NCBI GenBank assembly: GCA_963748105.1
Contig: CAVVHP010000002.1
Coordinates: forward strand, 34,584 to 98,583
DNA length: 64,000 nucleotides
Source of the DNA: JAKAGZ01 sp963748105
GTDB lineage: Bacteria; Bacteroidota; Ignavibacteria; Ignavibacteriales; Ignavibacteriaceae
Reading direction: 5' to 3'
Positions 1 to 9,540 of the stretch are shown in pieces (the first letter of the stretch is position 1; every line of letters begins with the position of its first letter). The position numbers and the translations under genes are program-made. Below the pieces are notes generated by a model that was given only the letters and a program-made list of their open reading frames with translations, made no database searches and was not told the origin of the DNA.

Positions 1-568
1 TCCTGGCCTCTTCTGTTTTTATTTCAATGTTAGGATAAATTACTGTGCAATATAATTCTTCGCGTGTCGGAATGCTTATAACTTCAATAGGAGAGAGACT
101 TCTGACAATTACAAATCCACCAAATAAACAGGCTGAGATATTGTCAGCGTGGGGAACTCCCCCGCTTGTTAATTTCTCTCCATTAAGCGCGTGTTGTAGC
201 AATTGTTCTTTACTCAATGGTCCGTCAAGAATTTCATTTAATGCGAAAACCGACGCAACAGCACTAGCTGCGCTTGATCCCAATCCGCTGCTAATCCCCA
301 TTTTTTTATGAATCTCAATTTCAATTCCCTTGTCAATTTGTAGGTGTTCAACAAGCGAAATTAAGGATAGTCCGGCAGTATTTTTCAATGGATCAAAAGG
401 AAGTTTGCCACTATCCCCGGTGATTTTTGAAATATTAATTCCGGGTTTATCAGTGAAGCGCAAAACTATTTCATCGCCGGGCTGATCGAGTGCGAATCCC
501 ATTATATCAAATCCGGGGCCCACGTTTGTTACAGATGCCGGAGCGAATACTTTTATTTCATCTCTCAT
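1..568 (-). CDS. thrB: Homoserine kinase (ThrB), C-terminal part outside the window
   Basis: Phosphorylates homoserine in threonine synthesis (GHMP kinase fold, cytoplasmic). The reverse strand from ATG at 568 reads MRDEIKVFAPASVTNVGPGF, the typical N-terminal substrate-binding strand, and then the GHMP ATP-binding loop GISSGLGSSAASAV near residue 90. The frame stays open to base 1, so about 189 residues are present of the usual ~300. It starts one base after the asd stop codon and is evidently co-transcribed with asd. Family identity is seen directly from motifs; choice of homoserine over other GHMP substrates is supported by asd next door. Confidence 0.9.
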   Translation of the reverse strand, partial: MRDEIKVFAPASVTNVGPGFDIMGFALDQPGDEIVLRFTDKPGINISKITGDSGKLPFDPLKNTAGLSLISLVEHLQIDKGIEIEIHKKMGISSGLGSSAASAVASVFALNEILDGPLSKEQLLQHALNGEKLTSGGVPHADNISACLFGGFVIVRSLSPIEVISIPTREELYCTVIYPNIEIKTEEAR

Positions 569-569
569 T

Positions 570-1613
570 TTATTTAATTAGTTTTTTCGCAACCATTATT
601 TCGGCACAGAGTATTGCTCCACCTGCGGCGCCTCTAACGGTATTATGAGAAAGCACAACAAACTTGTAATCAAAAAAGACATCTTTCCTTAGCCGGCCGA
701 TTGAAACGGCCATCCCTTTGTCAATGTCTCTGTGAATTTTTGGCTGGGGATATTTGTCTTCTTCAAAATAATGAATAGGCTGTTTTGGAGCAGTTGGAAG
801 TTTCATCTTCTGAGGCACACTGTTAAATTTTTTCCAGACATTTTTTATTTCCTCTGGTGTAGCTTTTTTCTTTAGCTTAACCTGAACACATTCAAGGTGT
901 CCATCCACGACAGAAACTCTGTTGCATTGCGCGCTGATTTTTAATTTTGTTTTTTCAATTTTTCCTGGCTTTAATTTCCCCAGAATTTTTAAAGGTTCAG
1001 TCTCAAGTTTATCCTCTTCACCGGGTATAAAAGGGAGCACATTATCGATTGTGTCAAGACTTGAGACACCGGGATACCCGGCTCCTGACAATGCCTGCAT
1101 TGTTACTACGTTTACTTTATCAATGCCGAATTTATCGAGTAAAGGTTTTAGGGCAATTACCATTCCGATAGTTGAACAATTCGGATTTGTTACGATACAG
1201 CCATTGCCAAATTTCTGAGTTTTAATGATTTCAAGGTGATCAGAATTAATCTCGGGAACCAATAGAGGAACATCTTTGTCCATCCTGTGGTTTTTTGAAT
1301 TTGAAACGACTGTATAACCTGCCTTAGCGAATACAGTTTCAACCTCACCTGCTATACTGGAATCGAGTCCTGAAAAAACAATTTTGCATTTAAGACCCGG
1401 TGTACATTCTTTAACTTTTAATTCACCTATTTTTTTTGGAAGGGGAGTGGTTAAAATCCAGTTAGCTGCATCCTTATATTTTTTCCCGGCGGATCTTTCC
1501 GATGCTGCCACTTCAGTAATTTCAAACCATGGGTGATATGCAAGCATCGAGACAAATTTTTGTCCAACACTACCCGTAGCACCTAATATTCCAACTGAAA
1601 TTTTTTTCTTCAC
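570..1613 (-). CDS. asd: Aspartate-semialdehyde dehydrogenase
   Basis: NADPH-dependent reduction of aspartyl phosphate to the semialdehyde, the common step to Thr, Met, Lys and DAP. The 347-residue protein begins with the dinucleotide loop GILGATGSVGQKF and carries the catalytic cysteine in VTNPNCSTIGM near residue 150; the length and motif style fit the archaeal/fungal-type enzyme rather than the E. coli type. The start is a GTG at 1613 (no in-frame ATG is near), preceded by a weak AAAGAG. It is followed at once by thrB, giving a threonine-branch operon. Confidence 0.93.
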   Translation of the reverse strand: MKKKISVGILGATGSVGQKFVSMLAYHPWFEITEVAASERSAGKKYKDAANWILTTPLPKKIGELKVKECTPGLKCKIVFSGLDSSIAGEVETVFAKAGYTVVSNSKNHRMDKDVPLLVPEINSDHLEIIKTQKFGNGCIVTNPNCSTIGMVIALKPLLDKFGIDKVNVVTMQALSGAGYPGVSSLDTIDNVLPFIPGEEDKLETEPLKILGKLKPGKIEKTKLKISAQCNRVSVVDGHLECVQVKLKKKATPEEIKNVWKKFNSVPQKMKLPTAPKQPIHYFEEDKYPQPKIHRDIDKGMAVSIGRLRKDVFFDYKFVVLSHNTVRGAAGGAILCAEIMVAKKLIK

Positions 1614-1770
1614 TTTCAGGCTCTTTGAAATTTAATTTTTGGAAATTGATTATAGTCTTAACTCAATAATATATAAAGAATTATGCTCTAATAAATGACC
1701 TTTAAAAATAATAATCATTTCAACTAAAAATTGATTAATTTTGATTAGTAAAATTTATCCGGGAGGTAAT

Positions 1771-2532
1771 ATGCTGCTGGGACTGGTTCAATATGATCCT
1801 GAATGGGAAGACAAGGAAAGAAACAAGCAAAAGCTAACCTGGCTGATTGAAAATAATTATAAAGAAGCTGATGTCTTAATTTTTCCGGAGATGACATTGA
1901 CCGGATTTACAATGAATTCGGCTGACTTTGCTGAACTGGTTAGGGGGGATAGTTTTAAATATTTTTCCAGGCTGGCTATAACCTGTAATAGCCAAATTAT
2001 TGCCGGGATTATTGAAATTTATAAAGAAGAATATTTTAACACGCTTATACATTTAGATAAAAAAGGAAAACTTGTAAAAAAATACAGGAAGATCCACCCG
2101 TTTTCTTTTTCGACGGAGGATAAGCATTATACTCGCGGAAAGAAAACTGTAATAACTGAAATTGAAGATTTCAAAACCGGCCTTTCTATTTGTTATGATC
2201 TCAGGTTTCCTGAATTGTACAGGAAGTACGCAAAAGACAGAGCTGAATTAATCATTAATATTGCTAACTGGCCTGTAACAAGAATTGAACACTGGAAATT
2301 ACTGCTTCGTGCTCGTGCTATTGAAAACCAATGCTATGTTGCAGGAGTGAACAGGGTAGGGAAAGATCCTAAACTTCAGTACAACGGTTTTTGTACAGTG
2401 ATTGACCCGATGGGAAATGAAGTTATTACCGGGTATGATGAAGAAAAATTAATAATGGCAGAAATAGTAAAAGATAATGTAATTGAAGTCAGAAAATCTC
2501 TCCCTTTTCTTGATGATATTTATCTGATCTGA
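1771..2532 (+). CDS. Carbon-nitrogen hydrolase (omega-amidase/nitrilase superfamily)
   Basis: Predicted cytoplasmic amidase; the family hydrolyses amides such as alpha-ketoglutaramate. The Glu-Lys-Cys triad is visible: Glu in FPEMTLTGF, Lys in KYRKIHPF and Cys in SICYDLRFPELYR, all at normal spacing in 253 residues, resembling YafV-type omega-amidases. The frame is open from a TTG at 1741, but GGAGGT at 1762-1767 lies just before ATG 1771, and the nitrilase fold starts directly there (MLLGLVQYDPEWEDK), so 1771 is chosen. It is a single-gene unit, divergent from asd. Exact substrate is inference. Confidence 0.82.
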   Translation: MLLGLVQYDPEWEDKERNKQKLTWLIENNYKEADVLIFPEMTLTGFTMNSADFAELVRGDSFKYFSRLAITCNSQIIAGIIEIYKEEYFNTLIHLDKKGKLVKKYRKIHPFSFSTEDKHYTRGKKTVITEIEDFKTGLSICYDLRFPELYRKYAKDRAELIINIANWPVTRIEHWKLLLRARAIENQCYVAGVNRVGKDPKLQYNGFCTVIDPMGNEVITGYDEEKLIMAEIVKDNVIEVRKSLPFLDDIYLI

Positions 2533-2579
2533 AATATTGAGAAATATTCAAAGATAGAATTACTAACATTGAGTAATTT

Positions 2580-2609
2580 AAGAGGTAATCCGTTGCTAGA
2601 TTACCTCTT
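2580..2609 (+). terminator. Hairpin downstream of the amidase gene
   Basis: A perfect 11-bp inverted repeat (AAGAGGTAATC / GATTACCTCTT) with an 8-base loop lies 48 bases after the amidase stop. The downstream tract is A+T-rich but lacks a clean T-run, so it is a probable rather than certain terminator. Confidence 0.45.
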
Positions 2610-3006
2610 GAACTAATATAAATTTATAATCTCTTCTTTAAAAGTTTAGTAATCACTTCAGGTCAAAGCAAAATTTTTGATTAGGACAGTGGCTTAGTCA
2701 CAACACAGATTAATGGCTTTTTATTATTTTATTCTACTTAGTAATACCATTTAGAGTTAGGATGTTCATACTTTGAAGTTAACTGTACTTATACTTTCTA
2801 ATTATATTGGGAACAAAATGTGTAGAGTTACAGTTTCAATATTATGCCTAGGTTTAAGAACAAGTCCACAGAATTAAACAGACACGAGAACATTTTCAGG
2901 ATTTACAAATAAATCAACTTTAAGATGTGGAGAAGAGATACCACTTTAAAAAACGGGGCGCAATGATAACGCCAAATTATAGATTTATAATTTAAAGGAT
3001 AAAAAA
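2610..3006. other. Intergenic stretch with no recognisable gene
   Basis: About 400 bases of A+T-rich sequence between the amidase hairpin and the small gene at 3007. I see no ORF with coding character, no RNA gene and no repeat. Only the 3' end has a clear role: AAAGGA at 2995-3000 is the ribosome binding site for the next gene. A promoter for it should lie here, but I could not assign one with confidence. Confidence 0.5.
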
Positions 3007-3276
3007 ATGGTAACAGCAATTATCCAACATGAAGTTGAAAACTTCGCAGAATGGAAAAAAATATTTGATGCAGATGAACCCAATCGTGCAAAAGCAGGAG
3101 TTAAATTAACTGGCCTTTACACATCGGTCAAAAACCCCAAAGATGTAACAATGATTTTTGAACCACCTAAAGCAGAACTATATGAGGCAATGATGAGTGA
3201 CCCGAAAAGACAGGAAGATATGAAGAAAGCAGGAGTAATAAGTAAGCCTGTAGCAACAATTCTAAACAAGGCTTAA
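3007..3276 (+). CDS. Small dimeric alpha/beta-barrel-like protein, unknown function
   Basis: An 89-residue cytoplasmic protein (MVTAIIQHEVENFAEWKKIF at the start). The pattern of a beta strand, an acidic 'F-x-E-W-K' helix start and a second 'Y-x-A-M-M-S-D' helix is like ferredoxin-fold dimeric barrel proteins (ABM/DUF1330/DUF3764-like), many of which are uncharacterised or monooxygenase-like. AAAGGA lies eight bases before the ATG. It is convergent with katG across a shared hairpin terminator. Function is not known; oxidative-stress context is only suggested by the neighbours. Confidence 0.65.
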   Translation: MVTAIIQHEVENFAEWKKIFDADEPNRAKAGVKLTGLYTSVKNPKDVTMIFEPPKAELYEAMMSDPKRQEDMKKAGVISKPVATILNKA

Positions 3277-3337
3277 TAATAACACACAAGGACACTGTTA
3301 GGTGCGAATAATCTATCAATGTTCACTTTGCTTTTAA

Positions 3338-3372
3338 CAAAAACCTCCGGCTTATTTACCGGAGGTTTTCTA
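3338..3372. terminator. Bidirectional terminator between the small gene and katG
   Basis: Perfect 11-bp stem AAAACCTCCGG (3340-3350) / CCGGAGGTTTT (3359-3369) with an 8-base loop, A-rich on one side and T-rich on the other, so it can terminate both convergent transcripts. Confidence 0.85.
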
Positions 3373-3399
3373 ATTAATTTATCACCTGAGTAAATTTAA

Positions 3400-5631
3400 T
3401 CACTTCAGGTCAAATCTGTCAAGATTCATCACCTTGTCCCAAGCTGCAACAAAGTCCTTAACGAACTTTTCTTTCGCATCTTTACATCCATAAACCTCAG
3501 CAAGTGCACGAAGTTCTGAATTTGAACCGAAGATAAGATCTACACGTGTGCCGGTCCATTTAACTTTGCCCGTTTTACGATCATGACCTTCAAAGGTATC
3601 ATCAGCTACAGAAGTCGACTTCCATTCAGTACTCGGATCAAGCAGATTTACGAAAAAGTCGTTTGTAAGAGTATCTTTCTTTCTGGTAAATACTCCGTGT
3701 TTGGAGCCGTCAAAGTTTGTATTAAGAACACGCATTCCACCGAGAAGAACAGTCATTTCAGGGGGTGTAAGTGTTAAAAGTTGAGCACGGTCAATCAATA
3801 TTTCCTCCTCAGATGCACTGTAACCTTTCTTTTTTCTCAGGTAATTGCGGAAGCCGTCTCCAACAGGTTCCAGTACAGCAAATGAATCGACATCTGTCTG
3901 TTCCTGGGTTGCATCGCCGCGTCCCGGTGTGAAAGGCACTTTAACATTGAAGCCAGCCTTTTTTGCCGCATTTTCAACTGCCGCACATCCGCCTAGAACT
4001 ATCAAATCTGCGAGAGAAACTTTCTTACTTTTAGATTTATCGTTGAATTCTTTTTGAATTTTCTTTAGGGTATTCAGCACTTTTTCCAGCTGGGCAGGGT
4101 TGTTTACTTCCCAGCTTTTTTGTGGTAGAAGCTGAATACGTGCCCCGTTAGCTCCGCCACGGTTATCAGAACCACGGAACGTTGATGCAGATGCCCATGC
4201 GGTTGATACAAGTTCAGATACTGATAGTCTGGTTTTAAGAATTTTATTCTTAAGTGCGGTAACATCTCTGCTTGTAATTTTCTTTTTAACAGCCGGAACA
4301 GGATCCTGCCAGATCAGATCTTCTTTCGGTACTTCAGGACCTAAATAACGCGCACGCGGGCCCATATCACGATGAGTTAATTTAAACCATGCACGTGCGA
4401 AAGCATCCGCAAACTCATCAGGATTTTCATAAAAGCGTCTTGAAATTTTTTCGTAAGCAGGATCGAACCTCAGTGACAGATCAGTAGTAAGCATTGTTGG
4501 TGCGTGTTTTTTTGATGGATTGGCAGCATCCGGAATTGAATCAGGAGCATTTTTAGCTACCCACTGTTTCGCACCAGCCGGGCTTTTGGTTAATTCCCAT
4601 TCGTAACCAAACAGATTTTCAAAAAAGTTGTTGCTCCATTTCGTTGGTGTTGTAGTCCAGGTAACTTCAGGTCCACCACCAATTGTGTCACCGCCTTTAC
4701 CAGAGCCAAAACTGCTTTTCCAGCCGAGTCCCTGTTCTTCGATTCCGGCTGCCGCGGGTTCCGGACCAACGTATTTATCAGGATTGGCAGCACCATGTGC
4801 TTTACCAAATGTATGTCCGCCTGCAATAAGTGCCACAGTTTCTTCATCATTCATAGCCATACGACCAAATGTTTCTCTTATGTCTTTTGCGGCCTCTAGA
4901 GGATCGGGATTTCCATTCGGACCTTCGGGATTAACATAAATCAGTCCCATTTGAACTGCGGCCAGGGGATTTTCGAGATCCCGATCACCTGTATAACGCT
5001 TGTCATCAAGCCATTCGCCTTCCGAACCCCAATAAATATCTTCAGGGGATTCCCAGATATCCTCGCGTCCACCGCCGAACCCGAAAGTCTTGAATCCCAT
5101 AGATTCGAGCGAACAGTTACCTGCGAGTATAATCAAATCTGCCCAGGAAATTTTCTTCCCGTATTTTTGCTTGATTGGCCAAAGTAGCCTGCGCGCTTTA
5201 TCAAGATTCACATTATCGGGCCAGCTGTTCAGCGGTTCAAAACGCTGAGCGCCTGTTCCGCCACCGCCACGGCCATCGGCAATTCGGTAAGTACCAGCAC
5301 TGTGCCATGCCATTCGAATGAAGAACGGTCCATAATGACTGAAATCTGCCGGCCACCAATCCTGGGAATCAGTCATTAGTTTGTAAATGTCTCTTTTTAC
5401 GGCTTTCAGGTCAAGTTTCTTGAATTCTTTTGCGTAGTTGAATTTCTCTCCCATAGGATTTGATTTGGAAGAATGCTGACGGAGTATATTTAAATTTAAT
5501 TTTTTTGGCCACCAGTCACGGACTGATGTACCGCCGCCTGCACCGTGTTTTAGCGCCCCGGTTGTAAACGGGCACTTGCTTTCATCGTTTGTATTGTAAG
5601 ATGTTTCATCCTGATGTTTGTTTTTTCCCAT
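3400..5631 (-). CDS. katG: Catalase-peroxidase KatG
   Basis: Bifunctional haem enzyme that removes H2O2. The 743 residues match the usual two-domain length. The distal pocket is visible as IRMAWHSAGTYR (Arg ~106, Trp ~109, His ~110), the adduct Tyr lies in GLIYVNPEGPNGNPDP, and the proximal His is in AGGHTFGKAHG near residue 272. The C-terminal degenerate peroxidase domain is complete (for example AWASASTFRGSDNRGGANG). No signal peptide is seen. ATG 5631 is chosen as the first start with a GAGGG-like site upstream. It is flanked by terminators and is likely monocistronic, next to a peroxiredoxin on the same strand. Confidence 0.97.
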   Translation of the reverse strand: MGKNKHQDETSYNTNDESKCPFTTGALKHGAGGGTSVRDWWPKKLNLNILRQHSSKSNPMGEKFNYAKEFKKLDLKAVKRDIYKLMTDSQDWWPADFSHYGPFFIRMAWHSAGTYRIADGRGGGGTGAQRFEPLNSWPDNVNLDKARRLLWPIKQKYGKKISWADLIILAGNCSLESMGFKTFGFGGGREDIWESPEDIYWGSEGEWLDDKRYTGDRDLENPLAAVQMGLIYVNPEGPNGNPDPLEAAKDIRETFGRMAMNDEETVALIAGGHTFGKAHGAANPDKYVGPEPAAAGIEEQGLGWKSSFGSGKGGDTIGGGPEVTWTTTPTKWSNNFFENLFGYEWELTKSPAGAKQWVAKNAPDSIPDAANPSKKHAPTMLTTDLSLRFDPAYEKISRRFYENPDEFADAFARAWFKLTHRDMGPRARYLGPEVPKEDLIWQDPVPAVKKKITSRDVTALKNKILKTRLSVSELVSTAWASASTFRGSDNRGGANGARIQLLPQKSWEVNNPAQLEKVLNTLKKIQKEFNDKSKSKKVSLADLIVLGGCAAVENAAKKAGFNVKVPFTPGRGDATQEQTDVDSFAVLEPVGDGFRNYLRKKKGYSASEEEILIDRAQLLTLTPPEMTVLLGGMRVLNTNFDGSKHGVFTRKKDTLTNDFFVNLLDPSTEWKSTSVADDTFEGHDRKTGKVKWTGTRVDLIFGSNSELRALAEVYGCKDAKEKFVKDFVAAWDKVMNLDRFDLK

Positions 5632-5847
5632 TTTTTAACCCTCTTTAATTAATAAATTGTTAATAATATTAGTTTGTTAAAATCTTTTATACGCTTCATT
5701 TATGTTATTGATCAACCAAGGGTTACTGCAAGTGTTTAAAGAATTTACAGAATTATAAATAGTTTAACAAGGCAGGGGAAAATACAGAAACTAACAGCTC
5801 AAAAATAATCATTATATTAAAATATATATGACAGATATTTTAAAACA

Positions 5848-5874
5848 AAAAATCCCGCCTAAAGCGGGATTTTT
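5848..5874 (-). terminator. Rho-independent terminator of the peroxiredoxin gene
   Basis: Eleven-base arms AAAAATCCCGC (5848-5858) and GCGGGATTTTT (5864-5874) with a 5-base loop. On the minus strand it ends in a T-run just downstream of the peroxiredoxin stop at 5897. Confidence 0.88.
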
Positions 5875-5896
5875 GTACGGTATTAATTTTGAATAA

Positions 5897-6439
5897 TTAA
5901 ACTGAAATTACGTCCTGTCCTGGTTCCCAGTTACATGGAATCAATCCGCCATTCTGAAGTCCGTCGAGTATTCTCAATACTTCATCTACATTTCTGCCCA
6001 CGTTAAGGTCGTTAACAGAAATCCAGCGGATACTTCCTTCAGGGTCAACGATGAAAGTTGCACGGTAAGCTACTTTTTCGTCAGCTTCAAGAATTCCAAG
6101 TTCGTCTGCTAATGATTTTGAAGTATCAGCAATAAGTGGAAACTTCAGATCTCTCAGATCATTATGGTTATTTCTCCAGGCCAAATGAACAAATTCTGAA
6201 TCTGTTGAAGCTCCGTAAAGTACGGTGTTTCTCTTTTCAAATTCATCGAAATTTTGGTTAAATGTAGCTATTTCTGTAGGGCAAACGAAGGTAAAATCTT
6301 TCGGGTACCAGAACATTATCATCCATTTACCTTCTGCTTTATAATCTTTAGAAGTGATTGTCTTAAATTCTTTGCCTGCTTCAAGTGATACTACTGCAGT
6401 TTTCTTAAATTCCGGAAATTGTTCTCTTAATGAAATCAT
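5897..6439 (-). CDS. AhpC-type 2-Cys peroxiredoxin
   Basis: Reduces hydroperoxides using a peroxidatic cysteine. The 180-residue protein has the peroxidatic motif FTFVCPTEIATF (~residue 45) and a C-terminal resolving cysteine in LIPCNWEPGQ, the layout of AhpC-like typical 2-Cys enzymes. The frame also has an ATG at 6460, but AGGAG lies six bases before ATG 6439 and the protein then begins MISLREQFPEF, as in the family, so the shorter start is used. No AhpF/thioredoxin reductase partner is in the window. Together with katG this forms a peroxide-defence pair, each with its own terminator. Confidence 0.92.
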   Translation of the reverse strand: MISLREQFPEFKKTAVVSLEAGKEFKTITSKDYKAEGKWMIMFWYPKDFTFVCPTEIATFNQNFDEFEKRNTVLYGASTDSEFVHLAWRNNHNDLRDLKFPLIADTSKSLADELGILEADEKVAYRATFIVDPEGSIRWISVNDLNVGRNVDEVLRILDGLQNGGLIPCNWEPGQDVISV

Positions 6440-6666
6440 ACTTTTCTCCTTTTCACACACATATTTTTTAAATAAAATTAGAATTGAACATCTAAGTTAC
6501 GGACTGTTAATGACTTTTTCAAAAAATGGAGCAATGATTTTGCTTCCTTACCCCATTCTTAGGTATTATCACTAAGGCATGTTGAAATATGCAACAATTG
6601 ACGGGTTTTTTATATATTTGTCTTAGTTATATAGAATTGTTTTTATAAACCGGATTAGCAGGGAGA

Positions 6667-7080
6667 ATGCCAATGTATTTGTATGAAAGGACCATTAATT
6701 TTTACGATTGTGATCCCGCCGGCATATTGTTTTATGCACGGATTTATGAGCTGACACACGCAGCTTACGAAGGATTAATTGATAGCTTAAACCTTGATGA
6801 AGACTACTGGGCAAATGATGATTATGTCGTTCCTATTTTGCACAGCGAGGCAAGATATCACAAGCCGATCACTTACGGACAGGTAATCACTGTTGAAGTT
6901 AGTGTTACTAAAATAAAAACCTCTTCTTTTGAATTGCAGTACAAATGTAAAAATGAGAATGGGGATGTTTGCGTTGAAGTAAAAACGGTTCACGTTTTGA
7001 TTGATAAAACAAACTGGAAGAAAAAGTCTCTTACAGATGGCATCAAAAAAGGTTTGATGAAAAATATCTCAGTTGAATAA
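6667..7080 (+). CDS. Hotdog-fold acyl-CoA thioesterase, probable DHNA-CoA thioesterase
   Basis: A 137-residue 4-hydroxybenzoyl-CoA thioesterase-like protein. The catalytic Asp is in NFYDCDPAGILFYARIYEL (residues ~12-30), the class-I 4HBT signature found also in the cyanobacterial DHNA-CoA hydrolase. It faces the menaquinone cluster head-on and its 3' end overlaps the menE 3' end by 12 bases. The window holds every other step from chorismate to DHNA-CoA plus the prenyltransferase but no other thioesterase, so assignment to 1,4-dihydroxy-2-naphthoyl-CoA hydrolysis is a context inference; a general short acyl-CoA thioesterase is the alternative. Confidence 0.78.
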   Translation: MPMYLYERTINFYDCDPAGILFYARIYELTHAAYEGLIDSLNLDEDYWANDDYVVPILHSEARYHKPITYGQVITVEVSVTKIKTSSFELQYKCKNENGDVCVEVKTVHVLIDKTNWKKKSLTDGIKKGLMKNISVE

Positions 7081-8511
7081 ATCTCTAACTTTCCCTTTCT
7101 CGATTTTGCCTAGAGAAGTTTTAGGAATTTGTTTCACATAAATTATTTTCTTTGGAATTTTATAGCCTGCAATTTTTGTTTTTAAAAATTCTTTTAATTT
7201 AATATCGATTTCACTTGATTTAACAACCACCGCAACTGCAATGTGTCCCCATGTTTTATCTTCCAGTCCAAACACATAGCAATCTTTAATATCCGGATTT
7301 TCAAAAATAGCGTTCTGAACTTCAGCTGGATTTATATTTTCTCCTCCGGAAACTATAAGATCATTTCTGCGGGCTTCAACAAACAAATATCCTTCTTCAT
7401 CCAGGTACCCGATATCACCGCTTAAATACATCCCATTCTTTGATTTATTGCTCGTTTCTTTTTCGTTATTTATATAACCCTTCATTACGGAATCACTTTT
7501 TACGGCTATTTCACCCGATTTGCCGGCAGGGAGTTTTTGCCCTGATTCACTAAGTATAAAAATTTCATTCTTTTGTAAAATTTTACCTGATGAAGTAATT
7601 TTTCGCAAAATATCTTTTGCTTCTATCATAGTAACGAAAGAAGAAGTTTCGCTTGAGCCGTAAACTTTTGACACTTTCCACCCATTATTAACAGCAGTTT
7701 TTACCAGGTCGTTATTTACAAATCCTCCGCCCAGCAAAAGATTTTTTAACTCATCACTGGGTTTTGTTTTTAATTCTATCAATCTTTTTAGTTGTGTGCC
7801 TACTAATGAAGCGAACGTAGGACTTTGATTTTCAAAACAGAATTTCAGGCTCTCAGTTTCCAGCGATTCCGGTATTATTACAGAAGCGCTATACAATAAG
7901 GCTCTGATAATAATCGAGAACCCGCCAATATGATAAAAGGGAAGACTGGCTAACCATCTGTCTTTTTCACTTTGCTGCAAAATCTGGTTTCCGATCTCAG
8001 CACTGCGTATCAGGTTGCTGAATGAAAGCATTACACCTTTTGGAGTTCCCGATGAACCTGATGTGAAAATAATTACTGCCGTGTTTTTCAAATCAACATT
8101 TGATGGATAATCATTCCCGGTTGCAAATTGAGTTTCGAATGGAAAATTAAATTTCTCAATCGAAGTTAATTTCGGATCATTGTCACAGGATTTATGAATA
8201 AATAATTTTTTACATCCTGCAATTTCCATTAATTGCTGAATCTCAGTATTTGTTAATCTTGTATTAATCGGAACAGGGACAGCATCTATTAGCCATAATG
8301 CTAATATGAGTACTATAAAATCCGGATTATTATCGGACAATATTGCTACCGGTTCATTTTTATTTATTTGTTTGTATGATAAATATTTTGATGCCGAAAA
8401 GGCTTTTTCTTTTAATTCGGAATAGGAAAGTAATTTATGCCGGGTGATAATTGCTGGTAGATCAGGATTTAACTTTACATTTTGGGAGAATATTTCCTCG
8501 AGAAAATTCAT
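7069..8511 (-). CDS. menE: o-Succinylbenzoate-CoA ligase
   Basis: Adenylate-forming ligase that activates o-succinylbenzoate for menaquinone synthesis. The 480 residues show the P-loop-like TSGSSGTPKG at ~150-159, the YLSGDIGYLDEEGYL hinge-region motif, RRNDLIVSGGENINP, and the C-terminal catalytic lysine context PKTSLGKIEKGKVRDLF. It is the last gene of the men operon, three bases after menC. The 3' end runs into the oppositely oriented thioesterase gene, leaving no room for a separate terminator. Confidence 0.93.
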   Translation of the reverse strand: MNFLEEIFSQNVKLNPDLPAIITRHKLLSYSELKEKAFSASKYLSYKQINKNEPVAILSDNNPDFIVLILALWLIDAVPVPINTRLTNTEIQQLMEIAGCKKLFIHKSCDNDPKLTSIEKFNFPFETQFATGNDYPSNVDLKNTAVIIFTSGSSGTPKGVMLSFSNLIRSAEIGNQILQQSEKDRWLASLPFYHIGGFSIIIRALLYSASVIIPESLETESLKFCFENQSPTFASLVGTQLKRLIELKTKPSDELKNLLLGGGFVNNDLVKTAVNNGWKVSKVYGSSETSSFVTMIEAKDILRKITSSGKILQKNEIFILSESGQKLPAGKSGEIAVKSDSVMKGYINNEKETSNKSKNGMYLSGDIGYLDEEGYLFVEARRNDLIVSGGENINPAEVQNAIFENPDIKDCYVFGLEDKTWGHIAVAVVVKSSEIDIKLKEFLKTKIAGYKIPKKIIYVKQIPKTSLGKIEKGKVRDLFN

Positions 8512-8514
8512 ATT

Positions 8515-9540
8515 TCAACCAAGTGAAATAATTCCATTTTTTACAGGGTAAAGATCGTCAACAAAATCTTTTTCAAATAATGCTCCCGTTGCAAGCCCGT
8601 GAGCATTATGATCTTTCAGGAATGAAGAAGCGAGCACTGCAAACGAACGACCCACCGCAGTTTCAATTGATGATGTGATTGTAACTTTTATATTATTTTT
8701 TTTAGCAAGCTCAATTATTTTAACAGTTCGGGTAATGCCCCCAAGCATCATTGGCTTTAATATCAGAACTTCAGCCGCTTTCTTATCTATTATATGCTCT
8801 GCATCTTTATAATTTCTTACTGACTCATCGGCTGCCAGGGGAATATTAGCTTTTTCTTTTACTTTGATAAAATCAGACATGCTGCTAACCGGCTGTTCGC
8901 AATATTCAATATCAAACTGTTCGAGTTGCTTTAGGTTTTCTATTGCAGAGTCAGGTGTCCATTTCCCATTAGCATCAATCCTGACTTTTGCATCAGCAGG
9001 AATCATCTCTCTTACAATTTTAACTGATTCGAGATCATCAGAAAAATTTTCTCTTCCAACTTTTATTTTAAAGGTCCGGAAGCCTTCTTTAAGCAGCTGG
9101 CTCGTTCTGATTTTTATTTCGTCCGGAGATAAAAATCCGATTGTGGCGTTCACTTTTATAGTACGCGAAGATTCCTGGTTAAGCAGCTCATTTAATGTAG
9201 TGTTCGATTTTGCACCCATAAAATTTAATAATGCCTGCTCAAAACCGTGACGTAAAGCGGGTAATTTTCCAAATGAAGCGAGATTTTCTTCCAGACTATC
9301 CTGAAAATTTGAAAGATCCAGTTTTAGCTTCAATTTAAAATCTTTGAGAAATTCAACTTCGGATTCATATGTCTCAGAACCAAAATCAGGTAGGGGGGCT
9401 GCTTCGCCTGCTCCTACTGCTGTGCCGTCACTTAGAATAATTATAAATCCTTTTCTTTCGGTAATTTTCGATTTTGATGTTTCAAAAGGAGTTTTTAGCG
9501 ATAAAGAATATGGATGATATTTAAGTGTTAATTCATTCAT
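8515..9540 (-). CDS. menC: o-Succinylbenzoate synthase
   Basis: Enolase-superfamily dehydratase that converts SHCHC to o-succinylbenzoate. Visible metal/catalytic motifs are FKIKVGR (Lys-x-Lys), RIDANGKW (Asp), LAADESVRN (Asp-Glu) and ILKPMMLGG (Lys) in 341 residues. An N-acylamino acid racemase/dipeptide epimerase has a similar fold, but the location between menA and menE settles the role. Its start overlaps the menA stop by four bases (ATGA), indicating translational coupling. Confidence 0.92.
   Translation of the reverse strand: MNELTLKYHPYSLSLKTPFETSKSKITERKGFIIILSDGTAVGAGEAAPLPDFGSETYESEVEFLKDFKLKLKLDLSNFQDSLEENLASFGKLPALRHGFEQALLNFMGAKSNTTLNELLNQESSRTIKVNATIGFLSPDEIKIRTSQLLKEGFRTFKIKVGRENFSDDLESVKIVREMIPADAKVRIDANGKWTPDSAIENLKQLEQFDIEYCEQPVSSMSDFIKVKEKANIPLAADESVRNYKDAEHIIDKKAAEVLILKPMMLGGITRTVKIIELAKKNNIKVTITSSIETAVGRSFAVLASSFLKDHNAHGLATGALFEKDFVDDLYPVKNGIISLG

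Noticed and set aside
1741..1770. TTG at 1741 as start of the amidase
   Set aside because: GGAGGT lies just before ATG 1771 and the protein fold begins there; the extra ten residues encode the ribosome binding site itself.
4590..5187. Several 70-100 codon open frames on both strands inside katG
   Set aside because: They overlap a 743-residue protein with intact active-site motifs; they arise because the opposite frames of this G+C-richer gene lack stops. No ribosome binding sites or domain features.
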